From: Clostridia bacterium
GTDB taxonomy: Bacteria; Bacillota; Clostridia; Monoglobales; Monoglobaceae
Direction: 5' to 3'
DNA: 6,670 bases
NCBI GenBank assembly: GCA_017625185.1
Contig: JAGALN010000206.1
Coordinates: 1-6,670 of the forward strand
This document shows positions 1 through 5,911 of the stretch, piece after piece. The notes below the pieces were generated by a model. That model was not told where the DNA came from. It saw nothing but the letters and a program-made list of their open reading frames with translations, and ran no database searches. The translations under genes were made by a program, and so were the position numbers. Numbering within the stretch: position 1 is the first letter of the stretch; each line of letters opens with the position of its first letter.

Positions 1-780
1 ATACTGGACGGTGGCACAGGATTCCAACCGCATTCCGATTTCCAGCCGGTTTTTGAACACCGACGCAACCAGAGGCCGTTCCTCATCGTTTGCCGCCTCC
101 CGCTCAATCACCGAGGCGAAAATCAAAATTTCGTCTAGGGTTTTATCGGTGCCGTAGGCGTGGTAGACCGGCAGAACCTTCTGGCTGAAGTTTTCCAGCA
201 TCCGGGAGAGAATCTCATGCTCGCTCTCCTGGACCGAGAAGAGGTAGGTGTCAGGATAGAGATACCCCTCCAGCCGGTTCTCGGTGCGGGGAATCTCTGT
301 CACAAAGGGGAAGTCAAAGACCCCGTTCTCAATTTCGTGATAGAAGGATGCCTTATCTCCCAGTCCGTTTTCCACCAGTAAGTCCACAATCTGCCAAAGC
401 TCGTATCCTTCAGGAATCACCACTTTTTTGATGTCCCTTTCATCCACCTCAGGAGCAGACTCCAGCACCTGCAGGATATCCTGATAGCTCATGGAATCGG
501 CAACGGTATGTTTCCCCTTTTGATAGACGGCATTTCCGTGGAGACGGGTATACAGCTTGAACAGGAGCGGGTGCCGGATGATACCCTCATCCTTTAGGAG
601 TCGGGCAATCCCAGACGCACCGGAGCCTTCCGGGATTTCCACCATAACCGTGTCCCTTTTTCCACCGGTGCCAAAAAAGTCGCCCAGCACCGAGCAGCCG
701 CCCAAAACAATCAGGGCGGCAAGAACCAGAATTCCTATCCGTTTGAAGTTCCAAAAGCGTTTCTTTTGTGTTTCTTCCAT
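1..780 (-). CDS. mltG: Endolytic transglycosylase MltG (YceG family), C-terminus cut by window edge
   Basis: Membrane-anchored lytic transglycosylase that cleaves nascent glycan strands inside the chain and so helps set peptidoglycan strand length. The visible 260 residues start with a basic tail (K6-R14) and one hydrophobic segment (about 15-28). A LysM-like region follows (about 44-110, IPEGSGASGIARLL), then the YceG catalytic domain with LEGYLYPDTY (170-179), ASVIEREA (222-229) and NRLEIGMRLESCATVQY at the edge. E226 aligns with the catalytic Glu of E. coli MltG (ASIVEKE). Family length is about 330-380 residues, so roughly 80-120 residues lie outside the window. The start has AAGGAG 9 nt upstream; the preceding gene's TAA stop runs into this site (TAAGGAG), suggesting translational coupling. 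LGGC at 26-29 resembles a lipobox, so the anchor could be a lipid rather than a transmembrane helix. Family assignment is very secure. Confidence 0.95.
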   Translation of the reverse strand, partial: MEETQKKRFWNFKRIGILVLAALIVLGGCSVLGDFFGTGGKRDTVMVEIPEGSGASGIARLLKDEGIIRHPLLFKLYTRLHGNAVYQKGKHTVADSMSYQDILQVLESAPEVDERDIKKVVIPEGYELWQIVDLLVENGLGDKASFYHEIENGVFDFPFVTEIPRTENRLEGYLYPDTYLFSVQESEHEILSRMLENFSQKVLPVYHAYGTDKTLDEILIFASVIEREAANDEERPLVASVFKNRLEIGMRLESCATVQY

Positions 781-793
781 GGTATCTCTCTCC

Positions 794-1693
794 TTATCCT
801 AAAATCCAGACCCCTGCCAGGCAGAGAATACAAAGCAGAACCGGCAGGCTGGAAAAGCTCTGTCCAAGCAGGTCGGAGCATCGCATCAGATTGGTTTTGG
901 GGGCAGGCGTGGTCATATTCCGGATTCCTAAGAACCCCAAAACCGCTGCAAGAATTCCTCCCAAAAAGAGCCACAGAGTCCCCATGGGATAATACAAAAG
1001 CTCTCCGCTATACCGGGAGAGGAGCACTGCCGTCACATTGTTGGCAAGGTGAAAACCCATGCAGGCGTACATGGACCCGGTTCGACGGAGAATTTCAACC
1101 GCCGCCCAGCCCAAGAATAAGTATCCCAGAAATCCGGTTATACTGCCGTGCATCAGGGCAAAAAGCAAGGTGGTAAAAATCATTGCCGCCCGGGTGTTGA
1201 ATTCTTTCATTACCCCGTAGACAATGCCCCGGAAGAGAAATTCTTCAAAAACTGCCGGAATTACCGCAACCACAACCAGCGCAGCCAAAAGCTCGGTCAG
1301 GTTCCGGGGAACTACCGATTCCCCCTGGGAGAGGAGAAGATTAATTGGCAGGTTGAGAACGAGCATCACAAACTGACATCCAATTCCGCCCAGAATCACA
1401 TAAATCCATAAATCGTTCCGACACCGTTTCAAGCCGAATCGTTCCCGGGCGGTTTTTGCTGACAGAAGCCGGTTTTCTCTAGCGTAAAAGCTCAAGGGAA
1501 GCAGGTAGGCAAAGAGCTCCACCAAGAGCATTTGCACCCAGAATGGGGGCGGAACCGAGAAAAAGCTGGCAACCACCGCAACCACCATCGCTACAGCGGT
1601 CTGGACAGCGGCGATCCAGAAAAGCATCCAGCGAACGCTCCGCAGCCGCTGCTTGCCCTCTCGATAGGATTGTCTGTTGGCTTCGGTTTCCAT
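794..1693 (-). CDS. CPBP family intramembrane glutamic endopeptidase (Abi/Rce1-like)
   Basis: Polytopic membrane protein of the CPBP (CAAX protease and bacteriocin-processing) family, 299 residues. All family motifs are present: EEFLFR (E150, E151, R155), FALMH (F178, H182) and HLANN (H215, N219), which build the active site of Rce1-type intramembrane proteases. Hydrophobic segments lie near 22-45, 52-72, 96-121, 132-149, 168-186, 190-200, 236-258 and 281-298. The chosen ATG is preceded by GAAGGG about 6 nt upstream. A longer in-frame reading reaches back to 1759, but its extra 22 residues are polar, unlike the family, and lack a ribosome site. It sits 70 bp after the cyclo-ligase and 13 bp before mltG in the same operon. 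The substrate cannot be inferred; relatives act in bacteriocin immunity or maturation, prenyl-protein processing or envelope proteolysis. Next to mltG an envelope role is plausible but only inferred. Confidence 0.9.
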   Translation of the reverse strand: METEANRQSYREGKQRLRSVRWMLFWIAAVQTAVAMVVAVVASFFSVPPPFWVQMLLVELFAYLLPLSFYARENRLLSAKTARERFGLKRCRNDLWIYVILGGIGCQFVMLVLNLPINLLLSQGESVVPRNLTELLAALVVVAVIPAVFEEFLFRGIVYGVMKEFNTRAAMIFTTLLFALMHGSITGFLGYLFLGWAAVEILRRTGSMYACMGFHLANNVTAVLLSRYSGELLYYPMGTLWLFLGGILAAVLGFLGIRNMTTPAPKTNLMRCSDLLGQSFSSLPVLLCILCLAGVWILG

Positions 1694-1763
1694 CTTTTTC
1701 CCTTCTTTCTTTGTTGGGTTGAATTTGTTATTTGTCGGGAGCGACGTCCTTGGCAACATAAAA

Positions 1764-2288
1764 TCACAATTCCGTCACAACCTCGTCCACCGGTTTATCA
1801 AATGCTTCCCGGGGGAGCTTATCGGTGATACAGTCCGAAAAGGCAAGGCCAATTGCTCTGCCGGAGAAGCTTTCCAAAAACTTATCGTAATACCCGCCGC
1901 CGTAGCCAAGCCGATACCCCTCTCTATCAAAAGCAAGTGCCGGCACCAGAATCACATCAATCTCCTCTTTGGAAATGACTCTTGCATCTGATTCCGGTTC
2001 TAAAATGCCATAAGAACCAGCTTTCAGGTTCTCCATAGCCGGTAAAAGCACCGCTTTCATGGCATGGGTCTTGGTATCACACAGAGGAACGGCAACCCGC
2101 TTCCCTCGCTTTACCAATTCGTCAGCCAAAGGCAGGGTTTCCACCTCAGTCCCAAAGGATAGGTACAAAAACACCGTTTTAGCTTCAACCACCGCCGGGT
2201 GTTCCAGAACCTTTTCCCAGATTATCCGACTTTTTTCGTGGCGACGGGGAATCTCTTTCCGTAGGGTTCGCCAAGCCTGGCGAAGCAT
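1764..2288 (-). CDS. fthC: 5-formyltetrahydrofolate cyclo-ligase (5,10-methenyltetrahydrofolate synthetase)
   Basis: Cytosolic enzyme that uses ATP to convert 5-formyl-THF to 5,10-methenyl-THF, returning stored folate to one-carbon metabolism. Family marks in this 174-residue protein are an N-terminal basic helix (LRKEIPRRHEKSR, 9-21), LYLSFGTEVET (41-51, folate-site region), LVPALAFD (114-121), the signature RLGYGGGYYDKFL (126-138) and a typical end (LPREAFDKPVDEVVTEL). The reading frame is open further upstream. I chose the ATG at 2288 because it lies 19 nt after the DJ-1 stop, has a purine-rich AAGAAGAAAAGG before it, and gives a family-like N-terminus. The alternative ATG at 2315 would overlap the DJ-1 gene's end. 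The protein is slightly short (usual 180-200) because the N-terminal helix region is compact. It is third in the five-gene operon. Function is secure; the exact start is less so. Confidence 0.93.
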   Translation of the reverse strand: MLRQAWRTLRKEIPRRHEKSRIIWEKVLEHPAVVEAKTVFLYLSFGTEVETLPLADELVKRGKRVAVPLCDTKTHAMKAVLLPAMENLKAGSYGILEPESDARVISKEEIDVILVPALAFDREGYRLGYGGGYYDKFLESFSGRAIGLAFSDCITDKLPREAFDKPVDEVVTEL

Positions 2289-2307
2289 GCCCTTTTCTTC
2301 TTGTATA

Positions 2308-2856
2308 TTACACATAAGCCGGGTCCTGCATCTGGGCAAGGAGCTTTTCGCCCTCGCCGACGCCCTTGAAGTAGTTGACCAGCTCTGTACCAAACTCCGG
2401 TGCCGCTCCGGCGCCCCGGGCGGTAATCACATTGCCGTCCACTGCCACCGGACAAGCCTTGACGGTTGCACCCTTTAGGTGCTCCTCAAAGCCGGGGAAG
2501 CAAACCGCTTCCCGGTTTTCTAACAAGCCAAGCTCGCCAAGAATCATGGGTGCGGCACAGATTGCCCCCACCAGTTTCGTTTCATTGGCGCAGTGGCGAA
2601 CCAAGTTTCGCACAAAGTCCGAGCCTTGCAGGTTGGTGGTGCCGGGCATTCCTCCGGGGAGAATGACGCCCTGCGCCTCTTCCAATTTTACATCCTCCGG
2701 CAGGATATCGGCAGCAATCCGGATGCCATGAGCACCCTCCACCTCTTCCCCGGTGATACCCACCGTTTGCACTGGGATCCCGGCACGACGGAGCATGTCA
2801 AGGGGTGTAATCATCTCAATTTCTTCAAATCCGTCAGCCAATAAAATGTAAATCAT
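2308..2856 (-). CDS. DJ-1/PfpI family protein (YajL/DJ-1 type)
   Basis: Small cytosolic protein of the DJ-1/PfpI superfamily, 182 residues, the usual size. It shows the DJ-1 N-terminus with conserved acidic residue (DGFEEIEMITP, E14 aligning with human DJ-1 E18), a glycine-rich ILPGGMPGT (65-73), and the nucleophile elbow GAICAAPMIL (97-106) with C100 in the place of human C106. TARGAGAAPEFG (145-156) matches the late conserved stretch. Relatives have been described as redox sensors, chaperones and glyoxalase/deglycase enzymes; which applies here cannot be read from sequence. The start at 2856 has AAGGAG 7 nt upstream. The frame extends ten residues further, but that part is only basic and carries the ribosome site. 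The ribosome site directly follows the upstream tagA stop (TAAAAGGAG), suggesting coupled translation. Subfamily call is good; biochemical role is open. Confidence 0.92.
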   Translation of the reverse strand: MIYILLADGFEEIEMITPLDMLRRAGIPVQTVGITGEEVEGAHGIRIAADILPEDVKLEEAQGVILPGGMPGTTNLQGSDFVRNLVRHCANETKLVGAICAAPMILGELGLLENREAVCFPGFEEHLKGATVKACPVAVDGNVITARGAGAAPEFGTELVNYFKGVGEGEKLLAQMQDPAYV

Positions 2857-2869
2857 ACGAAATCTCCTT

Positions 2870-3592
2870 TTATTTCTTTTTCGCAACAGTCAGGATAAAC
2901 TTAGGCAGTGCCATAAACCGTCCGATTCGGCTGGGCTGTTTTAAAAGGCGGTAGAACCACTCCAGATTCAACTTGATAAAGAGATCCGGTGCCCGCTTGA
3001 CGGTTCCGGCAAAGACGTCCAAGGACCCTCCAACTCCCATACAAAGGCTGACATTCAATTCCGCTCTGTGCTGATGAATCCACATCTCCTGCTTGGGTGC
3101 CCCTAAGCAGACCAAAAGGAGCTTGGCTCCGGATTCGTTGATTTGCCGGATGATTTCCGGCTCGTCCCCTTCCTTGAAGTACCCGTCATGAACCCCGGAA
3201 ACCACAAGTCCCGGGTATTTCTTCTCCAGATTCGCCCTGGCAATTTCCGCAATCCCCGGTTTTGCGCCGAATAAAAAGACCCCTTCACCGGTTTTGGAGA
3301 TATGCTCCAAAAGCCCGCAGGTCAAGTCAAACCCGGGAACCCGTTCGGGAACCGGGTGATTCAGCATCCGGGAGGCGTAGACCACCCCGATTCCGTCGGG
3401 AGTACAGATATCTGCCCCGTTCAGGATTGCCCGAAAATCTTCGTTTTCATAAGCCGCCATAATAATCTCCGGATTGGGGGTGTAAATGGCAGAAACGCCC
3501 CCTTCTCCCAGCAGCTTTTTCGCTTTGGTCAGGGCATCCGCCATGGTAATTTGGTCAATGTGTACCCCTAAAATATCCACTGTCTTTCGCAT
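2870..3592 (-). CDS. tagA: WecG/TagA/CpsF family glycosyltransferase
   Basis: GT26-family glycosyltransferase, 240 residues, the normal length. In Gram-positives this family includes TagA, which adds ManNAc from UDP-ManNAc to GlcNAc-diphospho-undecaprenol to complete the wall teichoic acid linkage unit; other members act in exopolysaccharide assembly. Visible motifs are IYTPNPEII (36-44), ICTPDGIGV (62-70), whose D66 fits the proposed catalytic base of TagA, VFLFGAKPG (105-113), CLGAPKQEMW (162-171), GVGGSLDVFAGTVKRAP (186-202) and the C-terminal EWFYRLLKQPSR (211-222). That last segment is the membrane-docking/active-site appendage in this family. The ATG at 3592 is preceded by AAAGGTG about 10 nt upstream. 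It is the first gene of the five-gene minus-strand run, with a long non-coding leader. No other teichoic acid gene is visible, so the acceptor and donor are inferred from family only, and the symbol should be read as family-level. Confidence 0.9.
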   Translation of the reverse strand: MRKTVDILGVHIDQITMADALTKAKKLLGEGGVSAIYTPNPEIIMAAYENEDFRAILNGADICTPDGIGVVYASRMLNHPVPERVPGFDLTCGLLEHISKTGEGVFLFGAKPGIAEIARANLEKKYPGLVVSGVHDGYFKEGDEPEIIRQINESGAKLLLVCLGAPKQEMWIHQHRAELNVSLCMGVGGSLDVFAGTVKRAPDLFIKLNLEWFYRLLKQPSRIGRFMALPKFILTVAKKK

Positions 3593-3614
3593 AGTATGTT
3601 ACACCTTTCTTTTC

Positions 3615-3687
3615 TGTAGGGACAGGCGTTCTTAACTGTCCGTTTCTTGCTGTTCCTGCGGACCGTCCGGGAAACTGGCCCCTACGA
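3615..3687. repeat. Short intergenic repeat unit with TGTAGGG/CCCTACG ends
   Basis: The unit starts TGTAGGGACAG (3615-3625) and ends CTGGCCCCTACG (3675-3686), an imperfect terminal inverted repeat. Inside are a stem GGACAG/CTGTCC (3620-3625 with 3636-3641), an exact palindrome CGGACCGTCCG (3659-3669), and GTTTC/GAAAC (3642-3646 with 3671-3675). Such nested symmetry in non-coding DNA is typical of REP- or MITE-like elements, and I associate TGTAGGG-bounded units with Oscillospiraceae genomes. No transposase is present. That it is multi-copy is inferred, because only one copy lies in this window. Confidence 0.65.
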
Positions 3688-3744
3688 TGTTGCCCGGATG
3701 GGCTCATCGGTTTGGCAACAAGCGATTGGTGAATCGCTCCTACA
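3688..3744. repeat. Second repeat unit: two abutting hairpins ending in TCCTACA
   Basis: Directly follows the first unit. TGTTGCC (3688-3694) pairs with GGCAACA (3714-3720), enclosing a smaller GATG/CATC stem (3697-3700 with 3705-3708). The very next base begins a perfect 7-bp hairpin AGCGATT/AATCGCT (3721-3727 with 3732-3738, loop GGTG), ending in TCCTACA (3738-3744). That end is the near inverse of the TGTAGGG that opens the first unit, so the two may be one composite element of about 130 bp. It does not code for protein. Confidence 0.6.
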
Positions 3745-3777
3745 ATAATCTATTCTAGAATTACAGCGAATTTAGCT

Positions 3778-3806
3778 GAATAGATTTAGCTTTGTTAAAT
3801 CTATTC
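3778..3806. promoter_or_regulatory. 11-bp perfect inverted repeat, operator-like, overlapping a -10 element
   Basis: GAATAGATTTA (3778-3788) and TAAATCTATTC (3796-3806) are exact inverse complements separated by 7 bp. The right arm overlaps the -10 hexamer of the minus-strand promoter, and the spacer falls at its expected start site. A third copy of the motif, AATCTATTCTA, lies at 3747-3757 and matches 3798-3808 exactly over 11 bp. Position over the promoter core favours a protein operator over a terminator: no T-run follows either arm, and most of the right arm would not be transcribed. The binding protein is unknown. Confidence 0.45.
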
Positions 3807-3831
3807 TATCACAAACGGTTCGGTTTTTCAA
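3803..3831 (-). promoter_or_regulatory. Sigma-A-type promoter for the tagA-to-mltG operon
   Basis: Read on the minus strand: -35 TTGAAA (3831-3826), a 17-nt spacer, and -10 TAGAAT (3808-3803) preceded by TG one base upstream (extended -10). It lies just after the stop codon of the minus-strand regulator gene. It would start RNA near 3796, giving a leader of about 200 nt before tagA. I see no better promoter closer to the tagA start. Confidence 0.6.
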
Positions 3832-3839
3832 TCCCGATT

Positions 3840-4889
3840 TTACTTTTTCAGCTTTCGGCGGAGGCGGTTCAGATGCCGTTCAAAATTCCCGCTTTTGATG
3901 AATTCTGCCAGGACATACTGGTCCAGAACCGGTACGGAGCAGGAAAACTGCCCCAGCTTTTGGTCGTATTCTTTCATCAATTCCTTGGGCAGAATCAGAT
4001 ATCCCATCCTCATGGCGGGGGAAAGACTCTTGGAAAATGTGTTGAGATAGAGAACCTTTTCCCCGCCGGACATGGCATAGAGGGTTTCCATGGGCTGTCC
4101 CGGAGCAAAAAACTCGCTCCCGAAATCATCCTCCACCAGATACCGGTTTCCCTTTGCCCAGGAAAGATACTCCCACCGTTTTGCTGCCGTGGCGGTCACG
4201 CCGGTGGGATAGCTGCCAAAGGGGGTTACATGGAGCACGGTTGCGGAGGTTCTTTCCAGCGCAGCGGTTTCAATTCCCTCGTTTCCCATCTTCAGTTTTT
4301 CCACCTTGGTACCCTCGGCACGGTAGACCGCCTCAATCTGGGCATAGGAGGGATTCTCGATGCCATAAAGCCGTTCCCTGCCCAATAGCTGAATCACCGT
4401 TTCATACAATTGTTCTGCCCCCGAACCAATGATAATCTGCTCTGGTTGCGCCACCATTCCCCGATACCGCAGAAGATAGGCAGCAATGGCGTTTCGAAGG
4501 GCGGGAAGCCCCTTCCCCGGGGACTTGATAAAAAGCCGGCTTCCCTGCTCGCTCATGACCTTCCTCACCGTCTTGAACCAGACCGAGGCAGCAAACTCGC
4601 CATGGGGAACCTTCCCGCTCTCGGGGAGGTAGGAAAGGCGCGCCGAACCCGCCCTCTGTACCTTGGCGGGAAGCTCCAGACGACAAACGTAATACCCGCT
4701 CCGTTCTCTGGGGGCAAGATAACCCTCATCTGCAAGGATATTATATGCCGTTTCCACCGTCATCACACTGCAGCCCACCCGATCTGCCATGACACGCTTG
4801 GAGGGCAGCTTGCTCCCTGCCGGGTACTCCCCATTTAAGATTTTTTCTTTGATGGTCTGGTATAGCTTTAAGTATTTCTTCTCATTCAT
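3840..4889 (-). CDS. MocR-family (GabR/PdxR-like) transcriptional regulator, C-terminally truncated
   Basis: GntR-type winged helix-turn-helix (about 4-67; LPSKRVMADRVGCSVMTV is the recognition region) fused to a fold-type I aminotransferase-like domain (about 84-349). PLP-binding marks are present: IIIGSGAEQ (152-160), ENPSY (178-182), VEDDFGSEF (252-260, Asp for the pyridine nitrogen), NTFSKSLSPAMRMGYL (283-298) with K287 as the Schiff-base lysine, and R294. The usual SHQFPTG segment reads FGSYPTG (224-230). MocR proteins are normally about 440-480 residues; this one stops at 349, just after HLNRLRRKLKK. The C-terminal small domain is therefore missing, including the Arg that binds the amino-acid carboxylate in GabR. 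No frameshifted continuation is visible past the stop. It is divergent from a pyridoxamine kinase gene, so a PdxR-like role in PLP homeostasis is inferred. AAGGAG lies 16 nt before the ATG, unusually far. It could be a decaying gene or a PLP-only sensor. Confidence 0.85.
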   Translation of the reverse strand: MNEKKYLKLYQTIKEKILNGEYPAGSKLPSKRVMADRVGCSVMTVETAYNILADEGYLAPRERSGYYVCRLELPAKVQRAGSARLSYLPESGKVPHGEFAASVWFKTVRKVMSEQGSRLFIKSPGKGLPALRNAIAAYLLRYRGMVAQPEQIIIGSGAEQLYETVIQLLGRERLYGIENPSYAQIEAVYRAEGTKVEKLKMGNEGIETAALERTSATVLHVTPFGSYPTGVTATAAKRWEYLSWAKGNRYLVEDDFGSEFFAPGQPMETLYAMSGGEKVLYLNTFSKSLSPAMRMGYLILPKELMKEYDQKLGQFSCSVPVLDQYVLAEFIKSGNFERHLNRLRRKLKK

Positions 4890-4920
4890 CTGGTATGATA
4901 AAATTCTCCTTTTTTGAACA

Positions 4921-4949
4921 TTTACTTCATATCACAATTCCAGTATACT
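4921..4949 (+). promoter_or_regulatory. Sigma-A-type promoter for the pyridoxamine kinase gene
   Basis: -35 TTTACT (4921-4926), 17-nt spacer, -10 TATACT (4944-4949). Expected start near 4956, leaving about 28 nt to the kinase ATG with AAAGGAG at 4968-4974. The -10 shares the palindrome AGTATACT with an opposing promoter. Confidence 0.6.
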
Positions 4950-4970
4950 ATACCCATCTCAAGTTGTAAA
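4942..4970 (-). promoter_or_regulatory. Opposing promoter for the MocR-type regulator gene, sharing the -10 palindrome
   Basis: Read on the minus strand: -35 TTTACA (4970-4965), 17-nt spacer, -10 TATACT (4947-4942). Because AGTATACT (4942-4949) is its own inverse complement, both promoters use the same core. The -35 of this promoter also overlaps the kinase ribosome site on the other strand. RNA would begin near 4935, ahead of the regulator's AAGGAG (4911-4906). Confidence 0.5.
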
Positions 4971-4983
4971 GGAGATTTTTACT

Positions 4984-5817
4984 ATGCGTTACAAGAAAGT
5001 TTTGACCATCCAGGACATTTCCTGCGTGGGGAAGTGCTCCCTGACGGTGGCACTTCCCATTATTTCTGCTTGCGGCATCGAAACCTGCGTGCTGCCATCG
5101 GCAGTCCTTTCTACCCATACGGCGGGATTTTCCGGCTACACCTTTCGGGATTTGACCGAGGATATGCCCGGCATCTGCAATCACTGGGAAAAAGAGGGGA
5201 TTTTCTTTGATGCCATTTACACCGGGTATCTGGGAAGTACCCGGCAGGTGGCTATGGTCGAGGATATTTTCTCCCGGGTTTCAGGGGAGAATTGTCTACA
5301 TATTGTAGACCCTGCCATGGCGGATAACGGAAAACTCTATCCCGGCTTTGATGATGCCTTTGTGGAGGCGATGAAAGGGTTATGTAGGAAAGCGGATTAC
5401 TTGGTTCCTAACATTACCGAAAGCTGCCTTTTAACCGGGATTCCTTATCAGGAAACCTATGACCGAGCCTACATTGACAGAATCCTTGCTGCCCTTTCGG
5501 ATTTGGGATGCAAGAATGTGATCCTGACCGGAATTTCCTATGCCCCCGAAACCACTGGGGTTGTGGTTTATGAAGACGGAAGCTGCCGCTACTATGAGCA
5601 TCCCCTCCGGAGCAACAGCTGCCATGGTACCGGAGATGTGTATGCCTCTGCCTTTGTAGGGGCGTTAGTCCGGGGAAAGACCGCCTTTGAGGCAGCCTCC
5701 ATTGCAGCAGATTACACCCTCGCTTGCATTGATGAAACGGCAAAAGTGGAGAATCATTGGTACGGTGCCGCCTTTGAGCCGGCGTTAGGGAAATTGATTG
5801 CCCTGCTGGAAAACTAA
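4984..5817 (+). CDS. pdxY: Pyridoxamine/pyridoxal kinase (PdxY-like, ribokinase family)
   Basis: Cytosolic kinase that phosphorylates B6 vitamers at the 5'-hydroxyl with ATP, the salvage route to PLP. The 277 residues match family length. Key segments are VLTIQDISCVGKCSLT (6-21), the substrate-site STHTAGFSGYTFRDLT (43-58), GYLGS (81-85), VDPAMADNGKLYP (108-120), VPNITE (141-146), VILTGISY (179-186) and CHGTGDVYASAF (213-224). In the last, GTGD forms the anion hole and D218 is the expected catalytic base. The VDPxMxDNGKLY pattern and N-terminal motif favour the PdxY/pyridoxamine kinase group over sugar kinases or ThiD. The ATG follows AAAGGAG by 9 nt. It is divergent from the MocR-type regulator across 94 bp, which suggests control by that protein in response to PLP. 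It seems to be transcribed alone, since a promoter and tRNA gene follow. Confidence 0.94.
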   Translation: MRYKKVLTIQDISCVGKCSLTVALPIISACGIETCVLPSAVLSTHTAGFSGYTFRDLTEDMPGICNHWEKEGIFFDAIYTGYLGSTRQVAMVEDIFSRVSGENCLHIVDPAMADNGKLYPGFDDAFVEAMKGLCRKADYLVPNITESCLLTGIPYQETYDRAYIDRILAALSDLGCKNVILTGISYAPETTGVVVYEDGSCRYYEHPLRSNSCHGTGDVYASAFVGALVRGKTAFEAASIAADYTLACIDETAKVENHWYGAAFEPALGKLIALLEN

Positions 5818-5855
5818 AATGTCTCCCTCTGCCACAAGCCATCCGGAAGTTGGGG

Positions 5856-5872
5856 AAAAGACTCTCTTTTTT
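5856..5872 (+). terminator. Possible weak terminator after the kinase gene
   Basis: AAAAGA (5856-5861) can pair with TCTTTT (5865-5870) around a 3-nt loop, followed by TT. The stem is short and AT-rich, so termination would be inefficient. The rest of 5818-5911 is AT-rich and shows no gene. Confidence 0.25.
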
Positions 5873-5911
5873 CAGATAATATTATAAATATCCTTGTAAA
5901 ATTTAAAAAAA

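Noticed and set aside
1694..1759. 22-residue N-terminal extension of the CPBP protein starting at 1759
   Set aside because: It is polar, has no ribosome site before its ATG, and a good GAAGGG site precedes the internal ATG at 1693.
2289..2393. Longer start of the cyclo-ligase inside the DJ-1 gene
   Set aside because: The extra residues are the DJ-1 gene read in another frame; the family-like N-terminus begins at 2288.
3778..3806. Inverted repeat as a rho-independent terminator for the regulator gene
   Set aside because: No T-run follows on either strand, the stem has little GC, and it overlaps a good promoter core.
3593..3840. CRISPR array or known riboswitch in the spacer
   Set aside because: Repeats are palindromic, differ in length and have no regular spacers, and I could not match them to a THF or other known riboswitch architecture.
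3792..4388. 198-codon plus-strand open frame
   Set aside because: It lies antisense to the MocR-type gene, which has clear domain motifs; its own translation shows no recognisable family and no good ribosome site.
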